Shown one piece after another: positions 1-6,560 of a stretch of DNA of 13,957 bases. The DNA comes from Candidatus Mediterraneibacter gallistercoris (GTDB lineage Bacteria; Bacillota_A; Clostridia; Lachnospirales; Lachnospiraceae): positions 1-13,957 of the forward strand of contig DWWI01000072.1 of NCBI GenBank assembly GCA_019119745.1, in the 5' to 3' direction. A program made the position numbers and the translations under genes. The notes beneath the pieces were generated by a model, which worked only from the letters and a program-made list of their open reading frames with translations, searched no databases and was not told the origin of the DNA. How positions within the stretch are numbered: position 1 is the first letter of the stretch; every line of letters begins with the position of its first letter.

Positions 1-615
1 TGCCAGCCGCTTCAGATTCTCCTTATGCCTGTACCATGCCAGAACCGTCATCAGACCGAGAATGATATAAAGCTCGTAGCAGCGCGACGCCTGCATATCC
101 AGCCAGCCCATCTGTCCGATGATTACCATCTCGATCAGAAATACCGTATAAGCTGCAAGCGATCCTACGGATATGTATCTTGTCACTATTACCGGCACCA
201 GAAAACAGGCCAGAGTGATCGGGATCATCAAAAGACTCATGGGAAGATGCCAGAAACTGTTGACAGCCACAAGTCCCGCCATCACGGCGATCCCCTTACC
301 GCCTTTAAAGTTCATATAAAACGGAAAATTATGTCCCAGCGTAACTCCGGCTCCGGCATAGAGCGTCAGAAGAGGCCGGCAGTCGCTTCCGCGGTACATG
401 AAAAATACGATCAGAAATGCCGCTACGCATTTGATCACATCCCCGGCAAATGTCAGAATTCCTGCTTTCCACCCCAGTACCCTGAGCGCATTCGTTGTCC
501 CGGCATTGCCGCTTCCTTTTTTTCTGATGTCTACATGGCTCATCTCACCTACAATATAGCCGGTCTGAAAGAGACCGCACACATATCCGATTGCAAGACA
601 GATCAAACGTTCCAT
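1..615 (-). CDS. plsY: PlsY, glycerol-3-phosphate acyltransferase (acyl-phosphate dependent), 3' end cut by window edge
   Basis: This membrane enzyme transfers an acyl group from acyl-phosphate to glycerol-3-phosphate, giving lysophosphatidic acid, the first step of phospholipid synthesis. I translated the minus strand from ATG at 615-613: 205 codons are open to the window edge with no stop, close to the usual 200-220 residues, so only a few residues are missing. The family's motifs are clear: GSGNAGTTN at residues 34-42, GHNFPFY at 94-100 and the glycine-rich KGGKG at 104-108. Hydrophobic stretches near residues 5-24, 52-75, 83-95, 110-150 and 150-185 fit a multi-pass protein. An AAAGGAG site at 626-632 precedes the start by 10 bases. 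The gene lies 20 bases after the stop of der and is probably co-transcribed with it. Its partner plsX lies far away in another unit. Identification is firm; the exact end is unseen. Confidence 0.95.
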   Translation of the reverse strand, partial: MERLICLAIGYVCGLFQTGYIVGEMSHVDIRKKGSGNAGTTNALRVLGWKAGILTFAGDVIKCVAAFLIVFFMYRGSDCRPLLTLYAGAGVTLGHNFPFYMNFKGGKGIAVMAGLVAVNSFWHLPMSLLMIPITLACFLVPVIVTRYISVGSLAAYTVFLIEMVIIGQMGWLDMQASRCYELYIILGLMTVLAWYRHKENLKRLA

Positions 616-635
616 AACTTTACTGCTCCTTTACT

Positions 636-1964
636 CTACTGTTCCTTTTCTTTCCTCTCTCTGATAAAGAACTTCAGGGAGGTGCCCCTGAACCCGAATG
701 CTTCTCTGATCTTGTTCTCAAGATACCTGGTGTATGAGAAATGCATCAGTTCTTTATCATTGACAAAAATCACAAAGGTCGGCGGCTTCACCGAAACCTG
801 CGTGATATAATACAGTTTCAGCCGCTTTCCCTTATCTGACGGAGGCTGCTGCAGAGCAACTGCTTCTGTCATGATCTCGTTGAGGACTCCTGTAGCAATA
901 CGCAGTGTCTGATTTTCGATCACCATGTCGATCATATCATACAGCTTGTTCAGTCTCTGTCCCGTAACCGCCGATACATACATAATCTCTGCGTACGGCA
1001 TATAGGACAGTACATGGCGGATATCCGACTCGTATTCTCTCATCGTCCGGTCATTCTTCTCGATGGCATCCCACTTGTTGACTACGATGATAACTCCTTT
1101 TCCTCTCTCATGGGCAATCCCCGCTATCTTGGCGTCCTGTTCTGTGACGCCTTCCGTCGCGTCGATCACCATAAGCACCACATCCGCCCGTTCTACTGCA
1201 GTCACGGTACGGATAATACTGTAGCGTTCCAGATCCTCTTTGATACGGCTCTTTCTCCGCAGTCCCGCCGTATCAATAAAAACATACTCTTTTCCGTTGT
1301 GAACGATAGCCGTATCAATGGCATCTCTGGTTGTCCCGGCAATATCAGATACGATCACCCTGTTCTCACCGAGCAGACGGTTTACGATAGACGACTTTCC
1401 TACGTTCGGCTTGCCCACTATGGCAATGCGCGGACGGTCATCCTCTTCCTCCTGTCCGCTTCCCTCGGGGAAATGCTCCACAACAGTTTCCAGCATATCG
1501 CCGATTCCCAGACGGGAAGCTGCCGAGATCGGCACCGGATCTCCTATCCCAAGATTATAGAACTCATAGACGTCAGGCATATATTTCTCAAAATTATCCA
1601 CCTTGTTCACCACAAGAACGACCGGTTTCCCCGAACGCCGGAGCATATCCGCCACCTTGGAATCAGCGTCCACGAGTCCCTGTCTCACATCTGTGATAAA
1701 AACGATCACATCGGCGGTCTCGATCGCGATCTGCGCCTGTTCCCTCATCTGGGAGAGGATCACATCCTTACTGTCCGGTTCGATTCCCCCTGTATCGATC
1801 ATAGTAAATTCTTTATCCAGCCATGTCACGTCCGCATAGATTCTGTCTCTTGTCACTCCCGGCGTGTCTTTCACGATAGAGATCATCTCGCCGGCCAGCG
1901 CGTTAAACAGTGTGGATTTTCCCACATTCGGACGCCCTACAATGGCAACTACTGGTTTACTCAT
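636..1964 (-). CDS. der: Der (EngA), double-GTPase ribosome assembly factor
   Basis: Der is an essential GTPase that binds the 50S precursor and helps late large-subunit assembly. The 442-residue product has two tandem G domains and a C-terminal KH-like domain, the family's layout and usual length (about 435-490). Domain 1 shows GRPNVGKS at 10-17, DTGG at 57-60 and NKVD at 120-123. An acidic linker (EEEDD, about 172-176) leads to domain 2 with GKPNVGKS at 184-191, DTAG at 231-234 and NKWD at 296-299. The KH-like domain covers about 355-440 and the tail is lysine/glutamate rich. All nucleotide-binding motifs are intact. The ATG at 1964 lies 5 bases after the stop of the DUF512 gene, and its AAAGGAAAGG ribosome-binding site falls inside the end of that gene, suggesting translational coupling. 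plsY follows after 20 bases. Confidence 0.98.
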   Translation of the reverse strand: MSKPVVAIVGRPNVGKSTLFNALAGEMISIVKDTPGVTRDRIYADVTWLDKEFTMIDTGGIEPDSKDVILSQMREQAQIAIETADVIVFITDVRQGLVDADSKVADMLRRSGKPVVLVVNKVDNFEKYMPDVYEFYNLGIGDPVPISAASRLGIGDMLETVVEHFPEGSGQEEEDDRPRIAIVGKPNVGKSSIVNRLLGENRVIVSDIAGTTRDAIDTAIVHNGKEYVFIDTAGLRRKSRIKEDLERYSIIRTVTAVERADVVLMVIDATEGVTEQDAKIAGIAHERGKGVIIVVNKWDAIEKNDRTMREYESDIRHVLSYMPYAEIMYVSAVTGQRLNKLYDMIDMVIENQTLRIATGVLNEIMTEAVALQQPPSDKGKRLKLYYITQVSVKPPTFVIFVNDKELMHFSYTRYLENKIREAFGFRGTSLKFFIRERKEKEQ

Positions 1965-1969
1965 TTTAT

Positions 1970-3298
1970 TTAACCTTTCCTTTCTTCCAGAATCGCATCG
2001 ATCAGATCCTGTCCGCTTGATTTTACAATAACTATCGGAACTTGTAAAGCTTCGGACACCTGTCTTACCGTATAATCATCAAGAAAAATGTCCTCGTCGG
2101 CTTTGAGCATATTACATGGAAGCAGAAGCCTTTCTCCCAGTTCTTTTCCGTCAAGCTGAGCCATAATATCCTGTGCCGTCACAAGCCCTGACACGGTAAT
2201 ACGCTCTCCGAAAAAATCATTCCTGACAGCATACACAGAGATCCGGATGTTCGGATATTTCTCCTCCATTTTTTCCGCCATCCGCTTCAGATAGGGATAT
2301 GCAAGCTTTCCGGTAGCAATGGAAAGTGTCCTTTTTCTTCCATCCCCCTGCCGGACATGGTAAGCCTCCTCAAATTCATTGAACAAAAGTCTGAGCATCC
2401 CCACGCCGTTTTCAAGCTGCAGGTACCCGTCATAGCGTTCTTCTTCAGGTACTTCCTCCTCTGCCAGCAGATACCATTCATCTCCGGCATGGATAAAATG
2501 TATACCGTACTCCGCATAAATCTTTTCCTGCCAGCGGTGGATCATATCAAGCACCTTTTTTGCCTCGTCTTTTGTAAAAGGCTCCAGAGGATACAGCCCG
2601 TCTCTGTATTTTGTAAGCCCCACCGGCACTACGGATACGCTTTTTAAGAGAGGAAGGTAACCGGTCAGATCCCGGATCGACCGCTCCAGTTCCTCCCCGT
2701 CGTTAACGCCTTTACATAACACGATCTGCCCGTTCATCTCAATGCCGCCCTGATAGAGCTGATCCACTTTTTTCAACGCCTCACCGGCGAACCGGTTATG
2801 AAGCATTTTACACCGGAGTTCAGGGTTTGTCGTCTGGAAAGAAATATTGATAGGTTCAAGCCGGTATCTAATGATCCGTTCAACATCATGATCACTCATG
2901 TTGGTGAGCGTCACATAATTTCCCTGCAGAAAAGACAGCCGGGAATCATCATCTTTAAAATAAAGTGTGTCCCGCATTCCTTCCGGCATCTGATCGATAA
3001 AACAGAACATGCACTTGTTTCTGCAGGAGCGGTATTCGTCCATGAGACCCGGGCCGAATTCCATCCCCAGTTCTTCGTCTGCGTCCTTCTCGATCTCCAG
3101 TTCCCACTGTTCGCCGTCAGGTTTTTCAATCAAAAGCAGAAGCTCTTCATCTTCCGAATAAAACTGATAGTCAAAAATATCCTCGATCTCCTGCCCGTCT
3201 ATAGATATGAGCCTGTCTCCCGGTTCAATCCCCATCTCTTCCGCAATGCTTCCGGGTGCTATGCTCTTTATGATATGTTCATGTTTTTTCATGTCCAA
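1970..3298 (-). CDS. DUF512 family protein: PDZ domain plus radical-SAM-like iron-sulfur motif
   Basis: The biochemical function of this family is unknown to me. From a TTG start the product is 442 residues. Residues about 8-65 look like a PDZ domain (IAPGSIAEEMGIEPGDRLISI, then IDGQEI). C92, C96 and C99 form CX3CX2C in CRNKCMFCFIDQ, the cluster-binding pattern of radical SAM enzymes. The rest (LQGNYVTLTN, INISFQTTNPELR, GGIEMNGQIVLCKGVNDG, SVVPVGLT) fits a radical-SAM-type barrel followed by the DUF512 domain. Start choice: AGAGGAG at 3307-3313 lies 8 bases before TTG 3298 but 14 before the next ATG (3292); both are in frame, two codons apart. The longer open frame to 3355 overlaps the probable promoter and is unlikely. 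The gene is first of an operon with der and plsY, and is divergent from prs. Linkage to der suggests, but does not prove, a role in RNA or ribosome biology. Confidence 0.9.
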   Translation of the reverse strand: MDMKKHEHIIKSIAPGSIAEEMGIEPGDRLISIDGQEIEDIFDYQFYSEDEELLLLIEKPDGEQWELEIEKDADEELGMEFGPGLMDEYRSCRNKCMFCFIDQMPEGMRDTLYFKDDDSRLSFLQGNYVTLTNMSDHDVERIIRYRLEPINISFQTTNPELRCKMLHNRFAGEALKKVDQLYQGGIEMNGQIVLCKGVNDGEELERSIRDLTGYLPLLKSVSVVPVGLTKYRDGLYPLEPFTKDEAKKVLDMIHRWQEKIYAEYGIHFIHAGDEWYLLAEEEVPEEERYDGYLQLENGVGMLRLLFNEFEEAYHVRQGDGRKRTLSIATGKLAYPYLKRMAEKMEEKYPNIRISVYAVRNDFFGERITVSGLVTAQDIMAQLDGKELGERLLLPCNMLKADEDIFLDDYTVRQVSEALQVPIVIVKSSGQDLIDAILEERKG

Positions 3299-3306
3299 AT
3301 AGCATA

Positions 3307-3313
3307 CTCCTCT
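3307..3313 (-). promoter_or_regulatory. Ribosome-binding site deciding the DUF512 gene start
   Basis: The minus strand reads AGAGGAG here. Spacing is 8 bases to TTG at 3298 and 14 bases to ATG at 3292. The spacing favours a TTG start, although the ATG cannot be excluded. Confidence 0.6.
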
Positions 3314-3327
3314 CTTGATTCCTGTCA

Positions 3328-3355
3328 AGTATAACACAATTCCCCGCCCCGGCAA
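3328..3355 (-). promoter_or_regulatory. Probable promoter of the DUF512-der-plsY operon
   Basis: On the minus strand there is an extended -10, TGT followed by TATACT (hexamer 3333-3328; five of six bases match TATAAT). It is preceded after 16 bases by a weak -35, TTGCCG (3355-3350). Transcription would start near 3321, leaving a leader of about 23 bases that contains the AGAGGAG site. This was read by eye; no start site has been measured. Confidence 0.55.
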
Positions 3356-3376
3356 AGGTTATTCTGACTGTTCTAC

Positions 3377-3405
3377 TTGAATTCATGATATAAAAATGAT
3401 ATAAA
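3377..3405 (+). promoter_or_regulatory. Probable sigma-A promoter of prs
   Basis: TTGAAT at 3377-3382 and TATAAA at 3400-3405 are separated by exactly 17 bases. The -10 is extended by TGA (3397-3399). Transcription would start near 3412, giving a leader of about 37 bases with AGGAG at 3438-3442, 6 bases before the ATG. Three copies of ATGATAT (3385, 3396, 3405) overlap the spacer and -10 and could be an operator or simply reflect the A/T-rich sequence. Confidence 0.65.
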
Positions 3406-3411
3406 TGATAT
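3385..3411 (+). repeat. Three short direct repeats ATGATAT over the prs promoter
   Basis: ATGATAT occurs at 3385-3391, 3396-3402 and 3405-3411, with start-to-start spacings of 11 and 9 bases, near one helical turn. The copies cover the 3' part of the promoter spacer, the -10 hexamer and the region just downstream. They could bind a regulator on one face of the DNA, but the low complexity of the region makes chance plausible. Confidence 0.5.
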
Positions 3412-3448
3412 GTAAATTTACACCACAATTCAATAACAGGAGAAAAAA

Positions 3449-4633
3449 ATGTCTACAAATATCGAACTTTTAGAGAAAACGCTCCCCGTTGCCCCGCTGA
3501 AAATCGTTGCAATGGAGAGTTGTCGGGAACTCGGTCAGAAGATCAACGACTATATTGTATCTTTCCGGCAGAACACAATCAACGAAGTGTCCGAATCTCC
3601 CCTGTATGTCAATTACAAATCAAATAATTATCTGGTAGACTGTGAATGTCCGCGTTTCGGGACAGGTGAAGCAAAAGGTATCTTAAGAGAAACCATCCGG
3701 GGCACAGATCTTTTTATTATGACAGATGTGTGCAACTACAGCCTGACATATACTGTAAGCGGTCATTTAAACCATATGTCACCGGATGACCACTATCAGG
3801 ATCTGAAGAGGATTATCTCGGCAGCTACGGGCAAAGCGCGCCGCATCAATGTAATCATGCCGTTCCTTTACGAGAGCCGCCAGCACAAACGGACGAAAAG
3901 AGAGTCCCTGGACTGCGCGCTGGCACTGGAAGAACTGACAGAGATGGGCGTCTCCAATATCATTACCTTTGATGCCCACGATCCCCGTGTCCAGAACGCT
4001 ATCCCGTTAAGCGGATTCGACAGTTTCAGCCCGTCCTATCAGTTTATGAAAGCAATTTTCCACGCAGTGCCGGATCTGATTCCGGACAAAGATCATCTTA
4101 TGATCATCAGCCCGGACGAAGGAGCCATGCACAGAGCGGTATATCTTTCAAATATTCTCGGAGTGGACATGGGAATGTTCTACAAGCGCCGCGATTATTC
4201 TGTTATTGTCAACGGCAAAAATCCGATCGTCGCTCATGAATTCCTCGGCGATGACGTCAATGGCAAAGATGTGATCATTATCGATGATATGATCTCCTCC
4301 GGAGGAAGTATGCTGGACGTGGCAAGGCAGGTAAAAGAGCGCAATGCCGGCCGTGTTTTTGTATGTACTACTTTCGGACTGTTTACGGACGGCTTCAAAA
4401 AATTCGACGAATACTATGAGAAGGGCTATATCAACAAGGTTATTACCACCAACCTGACTTATCTTCCGCCGGAACTGTATGAAAAGCCGTACTTTGTAGC
4501 CGCAGATATGAGTAAATTCCTTGCCCTTATCATCGATTCGGTAAATCATGATATAACGATCGGCTCTGTGATGAATCCGACCGATAAGATCCATACACTT
4601 CTCGAGAAGCGGGCACGCGGAGAAAAAATCTAA
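3449..4633 (+). CDS. prs: Ribose-phosphate pyrophosphokinase (PRPP synthetase), long form
   Basis: PRPP synthetase moves pyrophosphate from ATP to ribose-5-phosphate, feeding purine, pyrimidine, NAD, histidine and tryptophan synthesis. The 394-residue product is longer than the common bacterial form (about 310-320). Recognisable landmarks are the ATP-site RQ at 144-145 (ESRQHKRTKRE), DAHD at 175-178 in place of the usual D-L-H-A, SPDEG at 221-225, the catalytic-loop KRR at 246-248, and the PRPP-binding loop VIIIDDMISSGG at 275-286. The extra length lies mainly in the first ~50 residues and a C-terminal part after about 315 (FDEYYEKGY...). The ATG has AGGAG 6 bases upstream. It is the only plus-strand gene in the window, with its own promoter and a terminator at 4687-4741. 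The family call is firm. Whether it is the cell's main Prs or a specialised paralogue cannot be told from this window. Confidence 0.9.
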   Translation: MSTNIELLEKTLPVAPLKIVAMESCRELGQKINDYIVSFRQNTINEVSESPLYVNYKSNNYLVDCECPRFGTGEAKGILRETIRGTDLFIMTDVCNYSLTYTVSGHLNHMSPDDHYQDLKRIISAATGKARRINVIMPFLYESRQHKRTKRESLDCALALEELTEMGVSNIITFDAHDPRVQNAIPLSGFDSFSPSYQFMKAIFHAVPDLIPDKDHLMIISPDEGAMHRAVYLSNILGVDMGMFYKRRDYSVIVNGKNPIVAHEFLGDDVNGKDVIIIDDMISSGGSMLDVARQVKERNAGRVFVCTTFGLFTDGFKKFDEYYEKGYINKVITTNLTYLPPELYEKPYFVAADMSKFLALIIDSVNHDITIGSVMNPTDKIHTLLEKRARGEKI

Positions 4634-4686
4634 AAGACGCATAATCCATAGACCGGTTTTATACCAGAGTAATAATATGCATATAC

Positions 4687-4741
4687 AAAAAGGAAGAATG
4701 CAGAAAGTCTCACGCACAGACTTCCCGCATTCTTCCTTTTT
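4687..4741. terminator. Bidirectional intrinsic terminator between prs and the DUF1653 gene
   Basis: A 15-base perfect inverted repeat (4687-4701 and 4727-4741) begins with five A's and ends with five T's, so it has a U-tract in both directions. An inner stem, AAGTCT (4705-4710) with AGACTT (4718-4723), extends the hairpin around a 7-base loop. It lies 53 bases after the prs stop and 54 bases after the stop of the convergent DUF1653 gene, as expected for a shared terminator. Confidence 0.9.
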
Positions 4742-4795
4742 CATCTCTTGTTTTCCCGGCTTTCCATCTTCCCGCCAGTCCGTCCGCTCTACTGT

Positions 4796-5290
4796 CTACC
4801 GCAGCCGGCGGCTCTCATATCGGCTCTTTGTCTTCAGGAAGCGGATCAATGCAGCATATCTTTCTTCTATTGTTTCGGCATTTTCCGTAAATTCCAGGCT
4901 TTCCGACGCAGCCGTCAGGAATCTTGCGTCGATCTCAGACCGGTGTTTCTGAAGAAACTGTATGCGTTCTTCATTATCATTCAGATCAAGGAACTCCAGA
5001 ATCAGTGATGTTGTATTCCCATGACGTTTCAGTCCAAGCAGATCGCCGTCCGCTGCGTCACGGCACAGCTCAAATCGGTATTTCTGATCCGCGTGAGGAT
5101 ATTTTCCCGAATCCAGCGGACTTAAAAAAGTCTCAAGGAAACTGGCAAACACCTTGCGCGCTCCTTCCATGGTCTCAAATATGACCATCTCTTCTCCTGT
5201 CTCCGTACATACCGCAATATCCAGGATCTTATATTTTCTGCCTTTAAAATGTCTGTAAATATCTCCTTTTTTCGGAATTCTCCTATCCAT
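4796..5290 (-). CDS. DUF1653 domain protein, function unknown
   Basis: The 164-residue product begins with a DUF1653-like domain: GDIYRHFKGRKYKILDIA at 9-26, then TETGEEMVIFE (29-39) and a phenylalanine/leucine-rich end (VFASFLETFLSPLD, 47-60). DUF1653 is a small beta-rich domain of about 60-70 residues with no function I can name. The residues after the core deviate from the usual HSET...WVRPL pattern. The C-terminal hundred residues look helical and charged (ILEFLDLNDNEERIQFLQ, TIEERYAALIRFL) and end in RRLR. I recall similar tails in DUF1653 proteins of Lachnospiraceae, so this is probably a conserved architecture. No signal peptide or membrane segment is seen. The ATG has AAGGGG 7 bases upstream and lies 14 bases after the ilvA stop, so the gene is probably the last of that operon. 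Confidence 0.8.
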   Translation of the reverse strand: MDRRIPKKGDIYRHFKGRKYKILDIAVCTETGEEMVIFETMEGARKVFASFLETFLSPLDSGKYPHADQKYRFELCRDAADGDLLGLKRHGNTTSLILEFLDLNDNEERIQFLQKHRSEIDARFLTAASESLEFTENAETIEERYAALIRFLKTKSRYESRRLR

Positions 5291-5304
5291 AACAATGCCC
5301 CTTA

Positions 5305-6528
5305 CTAATATAACTTTGCACTGATCAGTTTCGGACGGAAACCGTTCCTCTCCAGTGCATCAAGGATTCTGTTTTTGTGTTCTGTCCCGAATGCCTCCAT
5401 TGTGATCCTTAATTCCACGGCAGCATTTCTGTTGGTGCTGACAAACTGGTTATGCTCCAGCTTGATAACATTGCCCTGCTCATCTGCTATAGTCTTTGCC
5501 ACCTGCACAAGTTCTCCCGGCTTATCCGGCAGAAGCACGGATACCGAGAAGATACGGTCTCTCTGAATCAGTCCGTGCTGAACGATCGAGGACATGGTGA
5601 TGACGTCCATGTTGCCTCCGCTTAAAACACAGACAACCTTCTTTCCCCTCAGATCCAGCTGTTTTAATGCTGCAACAGAGAGAAGCCCGGAATTCTCCAC
5701 AATCATCTTATGGTTTTCCACCATATCAAGAAAGGCACCAATCAGCTCGTCATCCTCTACAAGAAGTATATCGTCCACATTTTCCTGTACATAGGGAAGA
5801 ATCTTATCTCCGACAGCTTTCACCGCTGTCCCGTCAGCGATCGTGTTCGCACTTTCAAGTTCTACGACTTCCCCTGCCTTTAACGCCGCTGTCATACTTG
5901 CCGCCTCTGCAGGCTCCACACCGATGACTTTGATCTTCGGATTAAGCATTTTGGACAGTGTGGCTACACCGGAGATCAGTCCGCCGCCGCCCACCGGAAC
6001 GAGAATATAATCCACTGTCGGAAGTTCCTGCACAATCTCCATTGCGATCGTTCCCTGCCCCGTCGCCACGTCAAGATCATTGAACGGATGAACGAATGTA
6101 TAGCCTTCTTTCTCCGCAAGTTCGCAGGCATATGCGTAGGAGTCATCATACACATCACCGTACAGTACAACCTCCGCGCCGTAACTCTTTGTCCGGTTGA
6201 CTTTGATCAGCGGTGTGACTGTAGGCATGACGATCACAGCCTTGCAGCCGAATTTCTTTGCGGCAAATGCCACTCCCTGGGCGTGGTTTCCCGCAGATGC
6301 AGTGATCAGCCCGCGGCTTCTTTCCTCTTCCGTCATTGTACTGATCTTATAGTAAGCACCCCTGATCTTATACGCGCCGGTATGCTGCATATTTTCCGGC
6401 TTCAGATAGACTTTGCCGCCTGTCTGCTCGCTCAGGTATTCGCTCCGGATCAATTTAGTCGGGTTAGTGACCCTTTTGACCAGTTCGCTTGCCTCTTCAA
6501 ATTTCTCCAGTGTCATCATTGTCATCAT
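5305..6528 (-). CDS. ilvA: Threonine ammonia-lyase (threonine dehydratase) with one C-terminal ACT domain
   Basis: This PLP enzyme converts threonine to 2-oxobutanoate and ammonia, either toward isoleucine or for threonine catabolism. The 407 residues fit the medium-length form with a single ACT domain. The PLP lysine is K54 in TGAYKIRG (50-57). Other fold-type II landmarks are SAGNHAQG (78-85), the phosphate-binding VGGGGLISG (169-177) and LSGGNMD (313-319). The ACT domain covers about 326-400 (SVSVLLPDKPGELVQVAK) and suggests control by an amino acid. Four in-frame ATGs lie in a tandem ATGATGACA repeat (6528, 6525, 6519, 6516); AGGA lies 6 bases before the first, which I chose, but a later start is possible. 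The gene follows ftsY by 32 bases without an obvious promoter or terminator. Biosynthetic and catabolic roles cannot be separated here, as no other ilv genes are in view. Confidence 0.93.
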   Translation of the reverse strand: MMTMMTLEKFEEASELVKRVTNPTKLIRSEYLSEQTGGKVYLKPENMQHTGAYKIRGAYYKISTMTEEERSRGLITASAGNHAQGVAFAAKKFGCKAVIVMPTVTPLIKVNRTKSYGAEVVLYGDVYDDSYAYACELAEKEGYTFVHPFNDLDVATGQGTIAMEIVQELPTVDYILVPVGGGGLISGVATLSKMLNPKIKVIGVEPAEAASMTAALKAGEVVELESANTIADGTAVKAVGDKILPYVQENVDDILLVEDDELIGAFLDMVENHKMIVENSGLLSVAALKQLDLRGKKVVCVLSGGNMDVITMSSIVQHGLIQRDRIFSVSVLLPDKPGELVQVAKTIADEQGNVIKLEHNQFVSTNRNAAVELRITMEAFGTEHKNRILDALERNGFRPKLISAKLY

Positions 6529-6560
6529 CCTCTTTCCTGTTGTCTTCTATGAATCTATCC

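Noticed and set aside
25..810. Open frame of 261 codons on the plus strand
   Set aside because: It is antisense to plsY and the end of der. Its translation is rich in His, Lys and Cys with no family-like motif, while the minus-strand PlsY motifs are clear.
1014..1973. Open frame of 319 codons on the plus strand opposite der
   Set aside because: It mirrors der exactly in extent, is rich in His, Arg and Ile and has no ribosome-binding site or recognisable domain; it is a shadow of der codon usage.
3299..3355. N-terminal extension of the DUF512 gene to the TTG at 3355
   Set aside because: It overlaps the probable promoter, lacks a ribosome-binding site and lengthens the protein before the PDZ domain.
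3406..3448. Riboswitch in the prs leader
   Set aside because: The leader is only about 37 bases and A/T rich, too short for an aptamer plus expression platform, with no stable hairpin.
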